Part shown: positions 12,538 through 24,097 of the stretch, piece by piece | Layout of the letters: each line of letters opens with the position of its first letter | Numbering within the stretch: position 1 is the first letter of the stretch | Assembly: GCA_009733575.1 (NCBI GenBank) | Contig: ML769418.1 | Coordinates: 149,539 to 213,538, forward strand | Direction: 5' to 3' | Length of the DNA: 64,000 nt | Source: Gymnopus androsaceus JB14 | Taxonomy: Eukaryota; Basidiomycota; Agaricomycetes; Agaricales; Omphalotaceae | Translations under genes and position numbers: made by a program | Notes under the pieces: generated by a model | What the model saw: only the letters and a program-made list of their open reading frames with translations | Databases searched by the model: none | What the model was told of the DNA's origin: nothing

Positions 12538-13005
12538 TCACCGCAGGAGAAATAACACATTGCTTTGCGACTTATCTGCAATACCGCCGGACATCATTCT
12601 TCCGTGTAGTCCCTGGCACTCCTCCAGGTAACCCCAAAGCACAGTAAGCAAAAACGCCACGACGCCCGCTTTTTCAATTTCGCGTGTCTGACAATCTTTT
12701 GGATGGACCTTGGCTGGCCGGAGCTTTAAACTCGAGGCGCGGGCTCTTGATTTCAGCGAGTCATTATCAATGAGACAAAGGTTCAGAGTCCCAGGTCTCG
12801 GATCTGAATCACTGCAAGCGAGAAGAACACAAGCCAGGAAGGAAGGAAGATTTATTACACGGTAAAGTCCAAGAGCTGAACACCGGCGGGTCTGAGTCTT
12901 ATCTCGATGCGGCACAGGCATCTTCGGTCTCAGGACACGCACAGTGAACAGAAAATACGACAGAAAGACAGAACAGGCCAGGGTGCGTAACTTTACACTG
13001 ATCAT
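12538..13005 (-). pseudogene. Diverged copy of the small protein gene at 15242-15607
   Basis: The 3' part aligns base by base with the gene near 15290-15560: shared blocks include TTAATCAAGACC, ACATTGCTTTGCGAC versus ACTTTGCTTTGCGAC, and CTGCAATACCGCCG. Relative to that gene it carries small insertions, for example an extra T after GCGACT and extra bases before TTCCG, that break the ancestral frame. A 155-codon frame stays open but translates this part differently. Its 5' end encodes a hydrophobic start, MISVKLRTLACSVFLSYFLF, that could be a signal peptide. It sits on the same strand as the intact copy, with the kinase between them. Confidence 0.5.
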
Positions 13006-13745
13006 GATTTCGTTTCTGATTTCTTTCCAGACGGACGTTTGACAACATACGCGAAATATATGTATACTACAGCCTCAACATCTCTTGAAGTTGTCGCAGT
13101 CGTCGTTTAGCGTCTATTCTCATTTACTCTGCTCTGTACTTTGCTGCAGCTGCGACAACCAATTCTAGAGACTATGCGTATGCAGCAAAACCCTAGTTTG
13201 CTGGCACTAGATACCGTGTTCAAGTACTTCCATACCTACTCTAGATTGACTCTAAATATCGTCATAAAATGTATACATACTCTTGATTTACGCAAGACAA
13301 TAGGATATGCAGAGAAGTGCTAGGGAATGTACAAGAAAACACTACTGTACAGTAGCGTGCTTTCTGTACACTCTTCCGTCGAGCCAAACTACGTTCGCAA
13401 TTCGATTCGGCTAGAAATTTGACTTCCTTCTCGGACAAGAAATTTGGCGCCTTGGTGCTTATAGGTAAACTGGCGCCGGGTTCCGCACAACACCTTGACG
13501 CGCCGCATCTAGTGTTCACGCCGTTGTGATAGCAAGGCCGCCCAGCTCGCGACGCTCACACTAGACGCGGGGCAAACCAAGGAATTGGTAAGCGTCATGA
13601 AAGGTTTATTGTGAGGAGAGTCGAGACTCGACAAAACCTAAAGGAGAGAAGAACCCTGTGTTGAAGTACATAACATAATGACATAATGACAACTCGCTAT
13701 CAAACACTCGTGCCTTACGCCTCTCTACATACTTTCCTGTCCGCC

Positions 13746-15127
13746 ATGCTTCGTTGGTCAAGACAGCTCTTTTCAAGACGACCTTCTCTGACCGAGAAAC
13801 TTCCCGGCCAGTGGTTTTAAACTCATTGACGGCTTCGAGAAGCTTGAAGAGGAGAATTGGGAATGGTATGAACCTGGCCTCTTTTACCCGGTTCGCATCG
13901 GTGAAGTCTTCAAGTCGCGGTATCAAGTAATTGGGAAACTTGGATATGGCTCACGGTCAACTGCATGGCTCTGCCGGGATCTCAAGTGAGTGCGACACCT
14001 TTCATGTTGCACCATCTCATATGATTTTCAAGCGGGCATAAGTATGTCACACTGAAAGTGTGCGAGCGGGAGACTGCCTCAATTCGGCGAGAAATGGCTG
14101 CCTATGATCATCTTTCTACAATCATGATGAGAAAAGAGGGCGCCCTCCTTATCAGGGAGCTCCTCGATACTTTCAAGCTCCAGGGTTCTCAAGGCGAGCA
14201 CCATTGTTTCGTCCACGAGCCTTTGGGCATGAGCATGGAAACTCTCCGGAGATTATGTCCTGGGCATAAGCTAACTGAAGAGTTGTTGAAGCTTTTCCTC
14301 ATTCACTTATTTCTTGCGCTTGATTTTTTGCATACCGATGCAAAGATGATACACGCCGGTAAGGTCTTCGTTTGGATACTAGAGCTAGATACGCTGAATC
14401 CTTGTTTCAGACCTGCAGGCCATGAATGTTCATCTTCGCATTGAAGACGAGTCCATTCTCAGATACTTTGAAGAGTCTGAGATGAGTGACCCAAGCCCCC
14501 GCAAAGTATATGGAGACCGGGTGATCTATGAGTCTCGAGGGCTTCGAGCACCTAAATCGAGTGGCCGACCTGTGCTCTGCGATTTCGGTAGAAGCGCGGT
14601 TTGGCCAAGACACATACACTGGCGACATCCAACCATACGTATACCGGGCGCCCGAGGTCATTCTTGGCATTCCGTGGACATATAGTGTTGACATATGGAA
14701 TGTTGGGGTAATGGTGAGCAAGCGCAAACTAAAAGTGCACTATTGCGGTACTAATGACTATAAGTAGATCTGGGACATCTTTGAAAACAAACACTTGTTC
14801 AACGCGCAGGACGGTAACGGCGAGAGTTTGAGCCTGTACCATCTTGCAGAAATGGTTGCAATTTTAGGTCCTCCGCCTCTCGACTATCTTCGTCGCTCTA
14901 GGACTCCGTCAGCATACACCAAGAATTCATTAGAGTGCTTCGATGATGCAGGTAATTGGAAAGGTTCAGCTCCAATTCCAAATATTTCTTTAGAGAGCTC
15001 GGAAGAAAACCTCGAGGGCGAAAACAAAATATTGTTCCTAAAGTTCATTAGGAAGATGTTGCGGTGGGTGCCGGAAGAAAGACACTCTGCGAAGCAACTG
15101 CTTGAGGATCCTTGGCTTAGGAGCTGA
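13746..15127 (+). pseudogene. SRPK-like Ser/Thr protein kinase with two frameshifts
   Basis: Introns at 13986-14032, 14359-14410 and 14714-14767 splice to an SRPK-type kinase of about 408 residues. In order it shows a Gly-rich loop YQVIGKLGYGSRSTAWLCRD, a VTLKV lysine, LALDFLHTDAKMIH with DLQAMN as catalytic loop, CDFG, YVYRAPEVILGIPW and C-terminal RKMLRWVPEERHSAKQLLED. Two single extra bases break it. One is in a T run at about 13818 (GQWF then stop, resuming as KLIDGFEKLEEENWEWYEPG). The other follows CDFG at about 14589. Removing both makes the exon total divisible by three. It is either a recent pseudogene or an assembly error. Confidence 0.75.
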
Positions 15128-15241
15128 AACTGGAGTAGTTGACCCTGCCTTAAATTTAACTTACCCTACGATTAGCAGCTTTCGGCGCTGGACGATGGGG
15201 CGTAGAAAAAATTCTTATAATGATCCAACTCGACATGCTTT

Positions 15242-15607
15242 TTATTGATGGTATATGGGATTCTGATACGTCTCCACCCTAGCTTCCTGACCCCAATTAA
15301 TCAAGACCTTATCCTTTATTCCAATTTCCATCACTGCAGGAGGAATAACACTTTGCTTTGCGACTATCTGCAATACCGCCGTACATCCTTTCGTGCAATC
15401 TCCGTTTCCCCACGCACAGTAAGCCAAAACCGCCACGACGCCACGACGCCTGCTTTCTGCATGTCTGACAATTAATTTCTTCCCGTCTTTGGAGGTGACC
15501 TTGACTAGCGCTTTGAACTCGGCCCCTGATTTCATCGGGCCACTATCAACAAGACGAAGGTTCACGAAATTGGTAATGCGAGTGGCTAAGAGATGTGTGC
15601 TTTGCAT
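15242..15607 (-). CDS. Small protein of unknown function, paralogue of 12538-13005
   Basis: An open frame of 121 codons reads ITNFVNLRLVDSGPMKSGAE, then KALVKVTSKDGKKLIVRH, then GVVAVLAYCAWGNGDCTKGC and KDKVLINWG. Two Cys pairs and alternating hydrophobic residues suggest a small beta-rich domain. No family was recognised. The first ATG (15607) gives no signal peptide, and an upstream exon may exist. The diverged same-strand copy lies 2.5 kb to the left across the kinase, indicating a local tandem duplication. Confidence 0.5.
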   Translation of the reverse strand: MQSTHLLATRITNFVNLRLVDSGPMKSGAEFKALVKVTSKDGKKLIVRHAESRRRGVVAVLAYCAWGNGDCTKGCTAVLQIVAKQSVIPPAVMEIGIKDKVLINWGQEARVETYQNPIYHQ

Positions 15608-17047
15608 CGTAGCGGGGATGCTTCCGCGCTAAAATGCAGATCTTCCATTGACACTGGGTAGTCTTTCACCTATTCGATGCTGATTTCGGATACTGGAAAC
15701 TCGATGGGAGATTCATGAGAAGCAGGCGGCTTGGTAGATAGCTCGGTAATGCGAGCCTCGAGCTGTTTATGGGAAGCTTTAAGAGAATAATAGTCTAGAG
15801 GTGAGAAGTTACTCACATTCACTGCAACAACGGAGACCAAGCTTAGCGTTGCAAAAGCGACCGGGATAGGTAGATGAACGTTACTTAGAAATGAGCTGGA
15901 ATCTGCTGGATGTTCGAGTGTGGTGATCCTTTAAACCAGCAAAGGATGGAGCCCGACCAGCAAGTTGAAGGAGTTGATTCAAGCTTGAGGATTTGACCAG
16001 CCCGAGACAATATCATTCACGCGGCCTAGACCTAAGCTACTAGATACGATTTGGACATGGTCCCTTTGGTGCGGAAATCAAAATAATCTGGGCTATGACG
16101 GGGAAAACTGCTTTCCTTCTTAGGTCTTTCAGCTGCAATTGCGTGTTATCTTGTGCTGGGTCGCACGTCAAGCAGGTTGCAGACTTAAAGTATATCAAGA
16201 CTATATAATCATCAAGCACGTCAGAGTCCGAGTCTCTTGCTTTAATAAAAGCACCTGCAAGACCTAGTGCGTACTGTAGAACAACTGCAACTTCTTGAGA
16301 GACTGTGTCCGCAGTATTCCATAGCACTGACAACGTCATGTCCAGGATTCAAGGTAATATCAGCAGAGCCCCCCAAAAAGATAAAGTAAATATTCGCGTG
16401 CACTATGCTCAACCCTCAAGGGACGACACCTCATTTCCGATGCCGGTGACTAGAAAATGACCAAATGTGGCAGCTTTGATTCCTTCGAGTTCGAAGTTGA
16501 AGATCCGCTAGTCACCCGAATTCACTTCTGTTTAGGTCCGTCATTGGCATTTTACCGTCTGCTTTTCAATGGAGGTAGGCCGGTACCACTAAGTATTTTC
16601 ACTGCGATCATTTGTTAATCTGAATTCGTGGCTGGTGAAATCCTGTAAGTATTGCTGCATATGAGAACCGGGTACTATCAGCTTCGAAACTATCAGTTTT
16701 TTCATAACGTATTTCATTTCCGTGTGAGGTGAGAGGTGAGATTGAGAGTTTTTATCGTACATGTAGATAGGACTTGACACCGTGACACGCGCAGGGTGAG
16801 CCAGTGGGGCAACACGGAGATTATGCGTTAAATTGATCTTCCTGTCAGAAATACGAGTAGAAAGGAATGTTTCCGTAAGGTTAACGCGTCGCTACGTTCA
16901 ACCCGGCCCTACTAATCTCGTTGAAGAGTCAGTAGCAATGAGTAGATGCTGAAAAAATACCGCTTACTGCCTGGAGCCGAAGATGAATGTCCAAGGTCAT
17001 AGACTGTTGCAGGGACTCTGAGATGAATGCTTGAAATCTTGACTGGA
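15608..17047. other. Intergenic, no supportable gene
   Basis: Short frames only. A 99-codon minus-strand frame at 16040-16339 has no recognised domain or convincing exon partners. Confidence 0.35.
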
Positions 17048-20000
17048 ATGATCGACGTCAAAGCGTCATCAATGATCGACTTAAAAGGAAAGACGCCGGC
17101 TATTAAAAAGTCTCAGACTCCAACCACAACCTCCATCCGACTTGGTCTGTTAATGGTTCACAGGTCGGCGGACTCCCGCCTTCTTTCCAATCTTATCTCT
17201 CACGAAAAGGATTATACGAAACATTTACAATCCCTGTTGGACATTTCGCATGCTTCGTTCAACTCGCTATCCGCCTATGCAGCTTCTTCTCCTCCTCCAG
17301 CTTCGCAAGTTATCCTTTCTGTCGCTGGCTCACTGTCAAATGCAGACAATGCGCTGAGAGGTTATGCAGCGGCTGTAGAGGAATGGGCGAGATATTTGAA
17401 GGAGTTAAAGGATCTGGAGGATGAAGTTGGGAATATCATGAGAGATAGGGAGATTCTGTATGTTAGAATCTGCTTCAAAATGATTATACTAATCTACTCC
17501 AGTGTAACCCGTCTTTTAAAAGCCTCAAAAGCCAATACAAAACCGTCCAACAGTAACCGGGATTCATTCGCCTTTCCTTCCTCTCCGCCAGCGGCCTCGT
17601 CTTCTACACTTTCCTTGAAATCATCTGAAGAACTTTCGACGACGTATGGTTCGACTTCCTTCTTTTCAAGTCTAACTCCAGGCCCAGTTTCGGCGAATAA
17701 AAAGTTGCAATTGGCACAATCCGAGCTACAAGCTTGTGAAGCTCATCTGGCCAAGAAGGAGTCGGAATTGGATGTTAAACGGTCTTCAGCTATACGAGAT
17801 GGCTTACGAGTTCGGTTTCGTGCACTTGCTCAGTGTGGCTGGGTATGGACGCAAGTCGGAAAGGAGGTTGAAGTTGTATTGGGAATAGACCCCAGTAAGT
17901 TTTTGTTCAATACAAGTATAATAGCTTGTATACTAATCCATACATTAAAGCGGACCGTGCTCTTTCTCCCCCGCCAGTAACCAACAAACCTCTACCAGAT
18001 CTACATGCACCCGTTCCCGTTCACGCCAAACCGCCTACAGCAGACTTTGACCGTCCCTCATCGGACCTATCTTCCATAGCTCCATCACAATCTGCGTCTC
18101 AAATAGGCGTTATTGTGAGCAGTCCTCTTCCAATGTCACCAGTATCCCACATATACTCCGACCTCGAGGTTGCCTCGCGTTTATCCCCGGCATCAACGAC
18201 ACAAACACATTCATTAGCACACGGTGACATCGGGCTCAATAAAGATTCCACCAGCGCATTCTATAGATGAACTCGCAGGTCCTCCGCTTGTCCCTAATTC
18301 TGAAGCCGATGCAACCATCACTGGGAATCGAAGACATGTCCTTCCGCATCGGATTACCGAGGAAGACTTGGGCTTTCGAGCAGGCATGCTCGATGCCGAA
18401 GATAACAGCGACAATGAACCAGAGGATGAGGAAGAGTAGAAGAGGGACTTCCTGCTGATGCTCGAGTCATTGAGAATCCACGATTTGCCCCCAAGAAAAA
18501 CACCAACGCTCAGTCGACTTCCTCCCTATCAAAGACCAATGGCAAGGTCAAAGGACGAAGTATGACCATGAGCACTTCGAGTCCGACTCCCTCTTCAGGT
18601 CAGGAAGCGGGTTCTTTGGTAGTATAAGGGGACTGTTCACTCGGATCGTGACGCGATCGTGGAGAAAGTGCTGTTGTCACCGACGATACCAGCAGTATCG
18701 ACGAATCAGAGATACCTAGAGGTGGACGAAAGCCTCGGAAAGGTCTCTTGGGAAGGAACAAGAAGAAAGTTGCGAGGAATATATTCAGCGACGATGAGGA
18801 TGGGGAAGGGAATGGGAGCGTGATGTCTTCACCTGCTGCACCCCTACGCAGTATGACCGTGAACGTGACCGGGTCGGTCGGGTCTCCAGTGCGAGGAAGG
18901 ACGATGAGCGATATCTACCGTTCGGCCACCCAGGAAGGAGGAGCCGGGAAGAGGTTGAAAAAGTCGCAACCTGGATCCGGACCTGGGGTAGGACCCCGAG
19001 GGAAAACACTCACGAATGATCTTGCTGATGGGGAGATAAAGAGACGACGGAGGAGTGCGAGTTTGGATTATGGGGATCTGAGTGTTAATAGTCGAAATAG
19101 ACAGTCGAGAGCGGAGGAGTGGGTTGGGTTACAGGATAAGGTGGTTCATACTGATGGCGAAGAAGAAGGTGAAGGAGAGAATGGTGTGCAGAAATCCGGT
19201 CACGGCGTGAAGAGGAGAAAGTCTGATAAACGGAGTTCGTTGCCAGCTTCTGCTTCCACATCGAACACTACGCTGGTAGTACCTCCACTACCTTTGTCGA
19301 CGACGACTTCGGCATCAAGGGGCTCGTCCATCAAGAGTGCAACGGGTACTAGTGCTAGGCGTGGTGCTTCGGCTTTGTCTTCAACTCCAGGACGTACCAT
19401 AAGCCTATCAACGCACACAGGAACAGGAACAGGCCCTGCCTCTGCGTCTTCGTCTTCAACCTCGCTCCATCGCAGTCATACTACCCAAACACATTCCCAT
19501 ACGCATAAATCTCGTTCGGGAAGCATTGATATGGTATGGGTACGGGCTTTTCCCATCCACCATCTTCGCCTTCGCCTTCCTCCGCTGCTACGGTCGCATC
19601 GAACATTAACAACCATCACCACACTAATGGATCCACGACGACGGCGACGAAAGTTCAACGGCGCGCTAGCTCTCCTCCAGTCACCGCCGGCGCTGGAGTG
19701 ACGGAAGGAAGTGTCAGTCTAATGTCTATCGTGGAAGATGTCGCCAAAGCCAATAGGGAAGCCTGGAGTGGAGCTGGTTCTTCAGCGCATCAATCGAAAG
19801 GAACGGGGGCAGCAAAGAGTATCGGAGGGACGATAAAACCTGTTGGGATGTTACAGGCTGGCTCTCAGACCGGTGCTGGAACCACCTCCAAGCTAGGCCA
19901 AACCCTTCCGTCATTCGAAGTCGTGAAAGCGCCGAGAGGGATCGATTTGCAGGACTTGAAGGAGCAGATGGATAGGGATTTGGATCTGCAGCAACAGCAT

Positions 20001-21041
20001 GGCAGTCACAGTCACAGTCGTACTGCTTCAAGACCTCGTTCCGGGAGCGCCTCCGCTGCTATGATAAGGCGCGATTCGGGCGACAGAGATGCAGACCATG
20101 GACGGATGAGCTCTGCGGTTTCCGCTCCCATGTTGGCGGCCATTCCGGTGGTGGTTAACGCTATCCCTAGCTCTAGCATGGCAACCCGGCCTGGAGCAGC
20201 GTTGCTGCCACTAAGAAGTGCGCTGAAGAATCCCAGTAGGACACCGTCACCGATGTCGGTGTCCTCAGGTTCGCAGGTTTCGCATCCGGTACCGGTGGGG
20301 ATGAGTGGGTTGGGTGGAGCTGGAACGAGTCTGCAGCAACAACTGTCGTCTGTGAGAGCTGCATCTCCGTTAGCGACGATGACAAGGGTACCCAATGGAG
20401 ATATACATGTTAAAGGGAAGGGAAAGGCTGTTGATGCTGCTCAGGATGGTACTCAGTTTCGAAAGGCTCCGGATTCAGACTCGGATTCGGATTCGGATGC
20501 CGCGTCGATTTCGTCGTATGAGACTGGGCATGAAAGATTTGATGACGGAGTCGAACTGGATAGTGGTGAAGAGACTGAGACAGGACATAATGGAATCGAT
20601 CATCTTCACCGGATATCAACATTTGGACATGGCCATGACGATGATAGTGGAGGATCATCCGATGTTTCTCATTCTGGTTCTACCGAGACACCTATGGAGA
20701 CGCAGAATGTTACTGACGCTCCTGCACCTACTACTCCGCCCAAGAGACGAAAGAGCGTGCGTGTATCACTTCAACCGACGTTCTCTGCAACTCCGCCTGC
20801 GATTGAATATGAAGAGACTGAAGAGGAAGAGGGAGAGGAAAATCGTAGTCAGAAGGCTAATGGACATGCGAACGGTGATTATTGGGGACTGGGGTCGAGC
20901 CATACAGCAGCACCACAAGATATCTGGGCCGACTCGAGCGACGAGGATGTTGAGTATCAGCAGGCGAGGACGCTTCTTAGTAAGTTTTCTACAAAAAAGC
21001 ACCAGTCGGATGGTGGGAGGAAATCAAAGGTACAACGGTGA
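17048..21041 (+). CDS. Long Ser-rich protein with N-terminal coiled-coil (BAR-like) region; frame broken several times
   Basis: The start is at ATG 17048 (MIDVKASSMIDLKGKTPAIK). Introns at 17458-17502 and 17895-17950 join helical segments: RSADSRLLSNLISHEKDYTK, then GYAAAVEEWARYLKELKDLE, then KLQLAQSELQACEAHLAKKE and VRFRALAQCGWVWTQVGKEV. This suggests a BAR or similar membrane-bending helical bundle, by pattern only. The rest is disordered and rich in Ser, Thr and Pro with acidic patches, ending QQARTLLSKFSTKKHQSDGG. The coding signal hops frame near 18225, 18436, 18610, 18660 and 19533. At 19533 one missing G would restore MGMGTGF. Two adjacent genes are possible but the same composition throughout favours one. 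Confidence 0.5.
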
Positions 21042-21366
21042 TATTTTGGATACGGAATTGGATTCCTTGCCTCTTTCTTTCTTTTATTTTTATCATTCGC
21101 TTTTCTCCATATTCTACTACAGGCCATGCATCAAAAAAAGTTGTACTGTACATATTTTACCTTACTTTTATATGGTTAATCAGCTACACTGTTATCTTTA
21201 TTGTCTTATATGTATTTATATGTATAAATTCTCGCTCTACTAGAGCTCAGAACCTTCAAGGCTTCGATCGAGGGCCACAGCGCTTGGCTTACATTCTTAC
21301 ATAAGCACAAGCCTTTTCACCAAAAGCTTCATCTCTTTCACTCCAGCACCTGCTACACTCGAAAAG

Positions 21367-22002
21367 ATGTCCGAAGAAGAGCAGCAAATCCCCCGTCTCA
21401 GGACGATATTAAAGCTGAGGATGCCAACGCGCCGATCAATGTCAAGGTACGGCCTTTTTGGCAATCTTGCTTGCGAGAGACTCAACAGACATTTTCCCGC
21501 TTTCCCCCTTTTTTCCCAGGTGGTGAGCGCGACAGGAGACGAGGTCTTCTTCAAGATCAAACGTAGCACCAAGTTGAGCAAACTTCAGGGTGCTTATGCG
21601 AACAAAGTTGGGAAAGATGTCAATAGCATTCGGTGAGTGGCTTCTACTTTTGCCTTGTTGTTTTCTCTAGTTCGTACGCGTAGTTGGCCATTTCTGGCCT
21701 TTGTTCCAATTATATCTTACTTTAGATGGCTTTGGTACTGAATTATTGCTCAGATTCCTGTACGATGGTGCGCGGATATCAGACACAGACACCCCTGCAT
21801 CGCTAGACATGGAGGATAACGGTACGTTCTCTCCATTTCTGAATGGTTTTTAAATCTAAAATATCGGTCTTTTGTCTCTCAGATACTATCGATGTTATGG
21901 TTGAGCGTATGTCACCAAACCCCTCACTATTGCCGTTCAGTCGATTAACTCTTTCTTTTTCTTTCAACAGAGGTCGGAGGTTGCGTTCCATGCTCTTCAT
22001 AA
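21367..22002 (+). CDS. SMT3: SUMO (ubiquitin-like modifier), one-base frameshift in exon 1
   Basis: A ubiquitin-like protein conjugated to lysines of nuclear proteins. The exons are 21367-21446, 21520-21632, 21754-21821, 21883-21906 and 21971-22002. The fold is unmistakable: VVSATGDEVFFKIKRSTKLS, LQGAYANKVGKDVNSIRFLY, DGARISDTDTPASLDMEDND, TIDVMVEQVGG. The diGly is followed by CVPCSS, which a SUMO protease would remove. The exon total is 317 nt, one short of a multiple of three. The ATG frame (MSEEEQQ) and the frame of DDIKAEDANAPINVK differ by one base, best explained by a lost A in the A run at 21386-21388. SUMO is normally single-copy and important, so an assembly error is likely. Confidence 0.9.
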
Positions 22003-22660
22003 TCACGTTGTCATATCTCTCTCCCTGTCTTCTCGTCCATCGCTCCATCCACTCGAATGTTCCATGTACCTATGTACCATTTTGGCCTCTACTTTATTCA
22101 CTTTTTTGACCTTTCATTCCTCCGGTTCCGAGACCATTTGACTCACGTTGCAATTGTATATTTTCGCTGGTTTAATTTCTAAACCAACGCATCGCGACAC
22201 CGGGACTGATCACACGCACAACCACTCATCTGCGAATTGTGGGGTTTCGCCAGTGCGTTTATCTTTCAATTCAATGTCAAAGCTCAGTCGTTGCTTGGTC
22301 CTCGGTGTCTAGTGTGCGCTTTGACCATCAAGAATTATCTTGTCCTTGTCGGTCAAAGCAAGGTCAACGCTGATCATTCCAATCATAGCGATTTGCAGCT
22401 TGACCAGAAACGCTTTGTCCGTCAGAAAATGCTTCAAATAAGGGTGAGAGAAGGCTGGTACGATATCCTCACATACATCCCCCGCTATGTTTCAGTTCAT
22501 CGCGCGCCGACTTTGCGGGGCCCAAACTATGAAGACGTCTTTCTGGACGTTTAATCCTCCTCAGGGAATCGCGATGCGATCGAACGTTGGAACCTCTGCT
22601 ATTTTGAAAACTCACGGAAGTCTTTTCCACCAGTGCTTTTCTTCAGCGACATTCCTTAGC

Positions 22661-23825
22661 ATGGCCGAGGAAGTCTGTTTTGCAGTAATAGATTCCGATG
22701 CACAGACCTCTCCTGAGGAACCAGACGTCGACTGCTCGTCGGACGGTACCCTCTACTCACCGCACGAGCCAGAACCCGTACCAAAAGTCAACGGACAGAC
22801 ACAAACTGAGGATATCCGCGTTATACAAGTAGATAAATCGGTTCAAACGGTGTACCAGTCGCTTGGTTCGGAATCGGAAGCTACCAGACATTCCAACGTT
22901 CGGAATCGTCATCGTGATTCCAAAATCCAGGCCGAACCAAGCTTTTCTTGTTCCTGTTCTTGTTCTCCAGTCTCTGGGACTGCAACAGAACCTGCCTCCC
23001 CGGACTCGGTATATTCTCAGAATTCAGATGACGACCCCGAATACCTCGAGTATACAATGGAAGCATCGAATGTCCCCGACCCCGTCACTCGTACCCCGAT
23101 GCAGGATTTCGCATTGACGGATCTCCTTGCCTTGTCTATCCTACCTACGTTTCTCATTGTCAAATGTCAGCTCTTCCATGTGGCTCTTTATATCGATTAT
23201 TCTAACATGTTTTTCTGATCAGTCGAAGACGACGAAGAAGAACTCGAATTTCGGCAGCGAATTGGGGAGATGTTAAAAGAGTATAAACCACTGACGTCTG
23301 CGGTGTTTTTGGCTCTCGAATACATAGAACGGCTGAGAAATAGGATCAACACTATAAATTCTTTTTATTGGTGGTTTATGCTCTGTCTCTTGTACGCGCA
23401 TCAGACTTTGGACGACTTTGGGACTATTACCGTGGACCATGTGTACGTGATTTTATTTCGACTTGTTTTACTTATTTAACGCGCACACCAGTGAACACTT
23501 TATGAACATCGACGCCTCTTTTGTCAAGCGGCGCCAGAGGAACGGCTACAAAGCTCTCGAATACCACCTCCGCATCTCCCAAGTCGATTGGGTGTACTTT
23601 TTGAACCACATTCGCGTTAGCGTTGGGGGTTTGCCTCTAGCTTCTGCGGAAGCCATTTTACAGCTTATATCCGAGTCGTTACCCATACCGAGTGCGTCAC
23701 CCAAGGATGAGCTGCTGAATCCGTTGCATTGTCTGGAGAAGGCTTTGGAGGAAGATAGGATGGCTATTGAGCAGTACCAGTGTGTGTGGGGTAACCGAAT
23801 GAGCGGTTCCGAGTCGCAGTTATAG
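22661..23825 (+). CDS. Conserved-looking protein of unknown function
   Basis: The N-terminal part is acidic and disordered (MAEEVCFAVIDSDAQTSPEE onward). Introns with donor GTCAGC near 23167 and GTACGT near 23441 join it to a helical C-terminal half: EEELEFRQRIGEMLKEYKPL, VFLALEYIERLRNRINTINS, LLYAHQTLDDFGTITVDHV, then EHFMNIDASFVKRRQRNGYK and LRISQVDWVYFLNHIRVSVG. The helix pattern faintly resembles a cyclin box but I would not assign it. The ATG at 22661 is the conservative start; the same frame is open upstream to about 22487. Confidence 0.6.
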
Positions 23826-24097
23826 TGGAATTTAGTATTCTTCGTTGATTTGCGACTATGTTGCTATAAATTCAAGATAGTTAGCATATTTGTTGGGGAT
23901 GGATGATACACGCAAGTCTTTTGGCTAATCGGAGTACTGAGTGAAATGAGAAGAGCAGCGATAGGGGTTCCAGTCCGCGTTATCGTTATCCGATTTGACG
24001 CAAAAACCTTGTTCTTCACGCCACGCCTGACAGTCTGCCGTCAAATTTGCGGAAAATCTGCGCTTGAACACACACGTCGCTAGTGTTCTGTAGGTCG

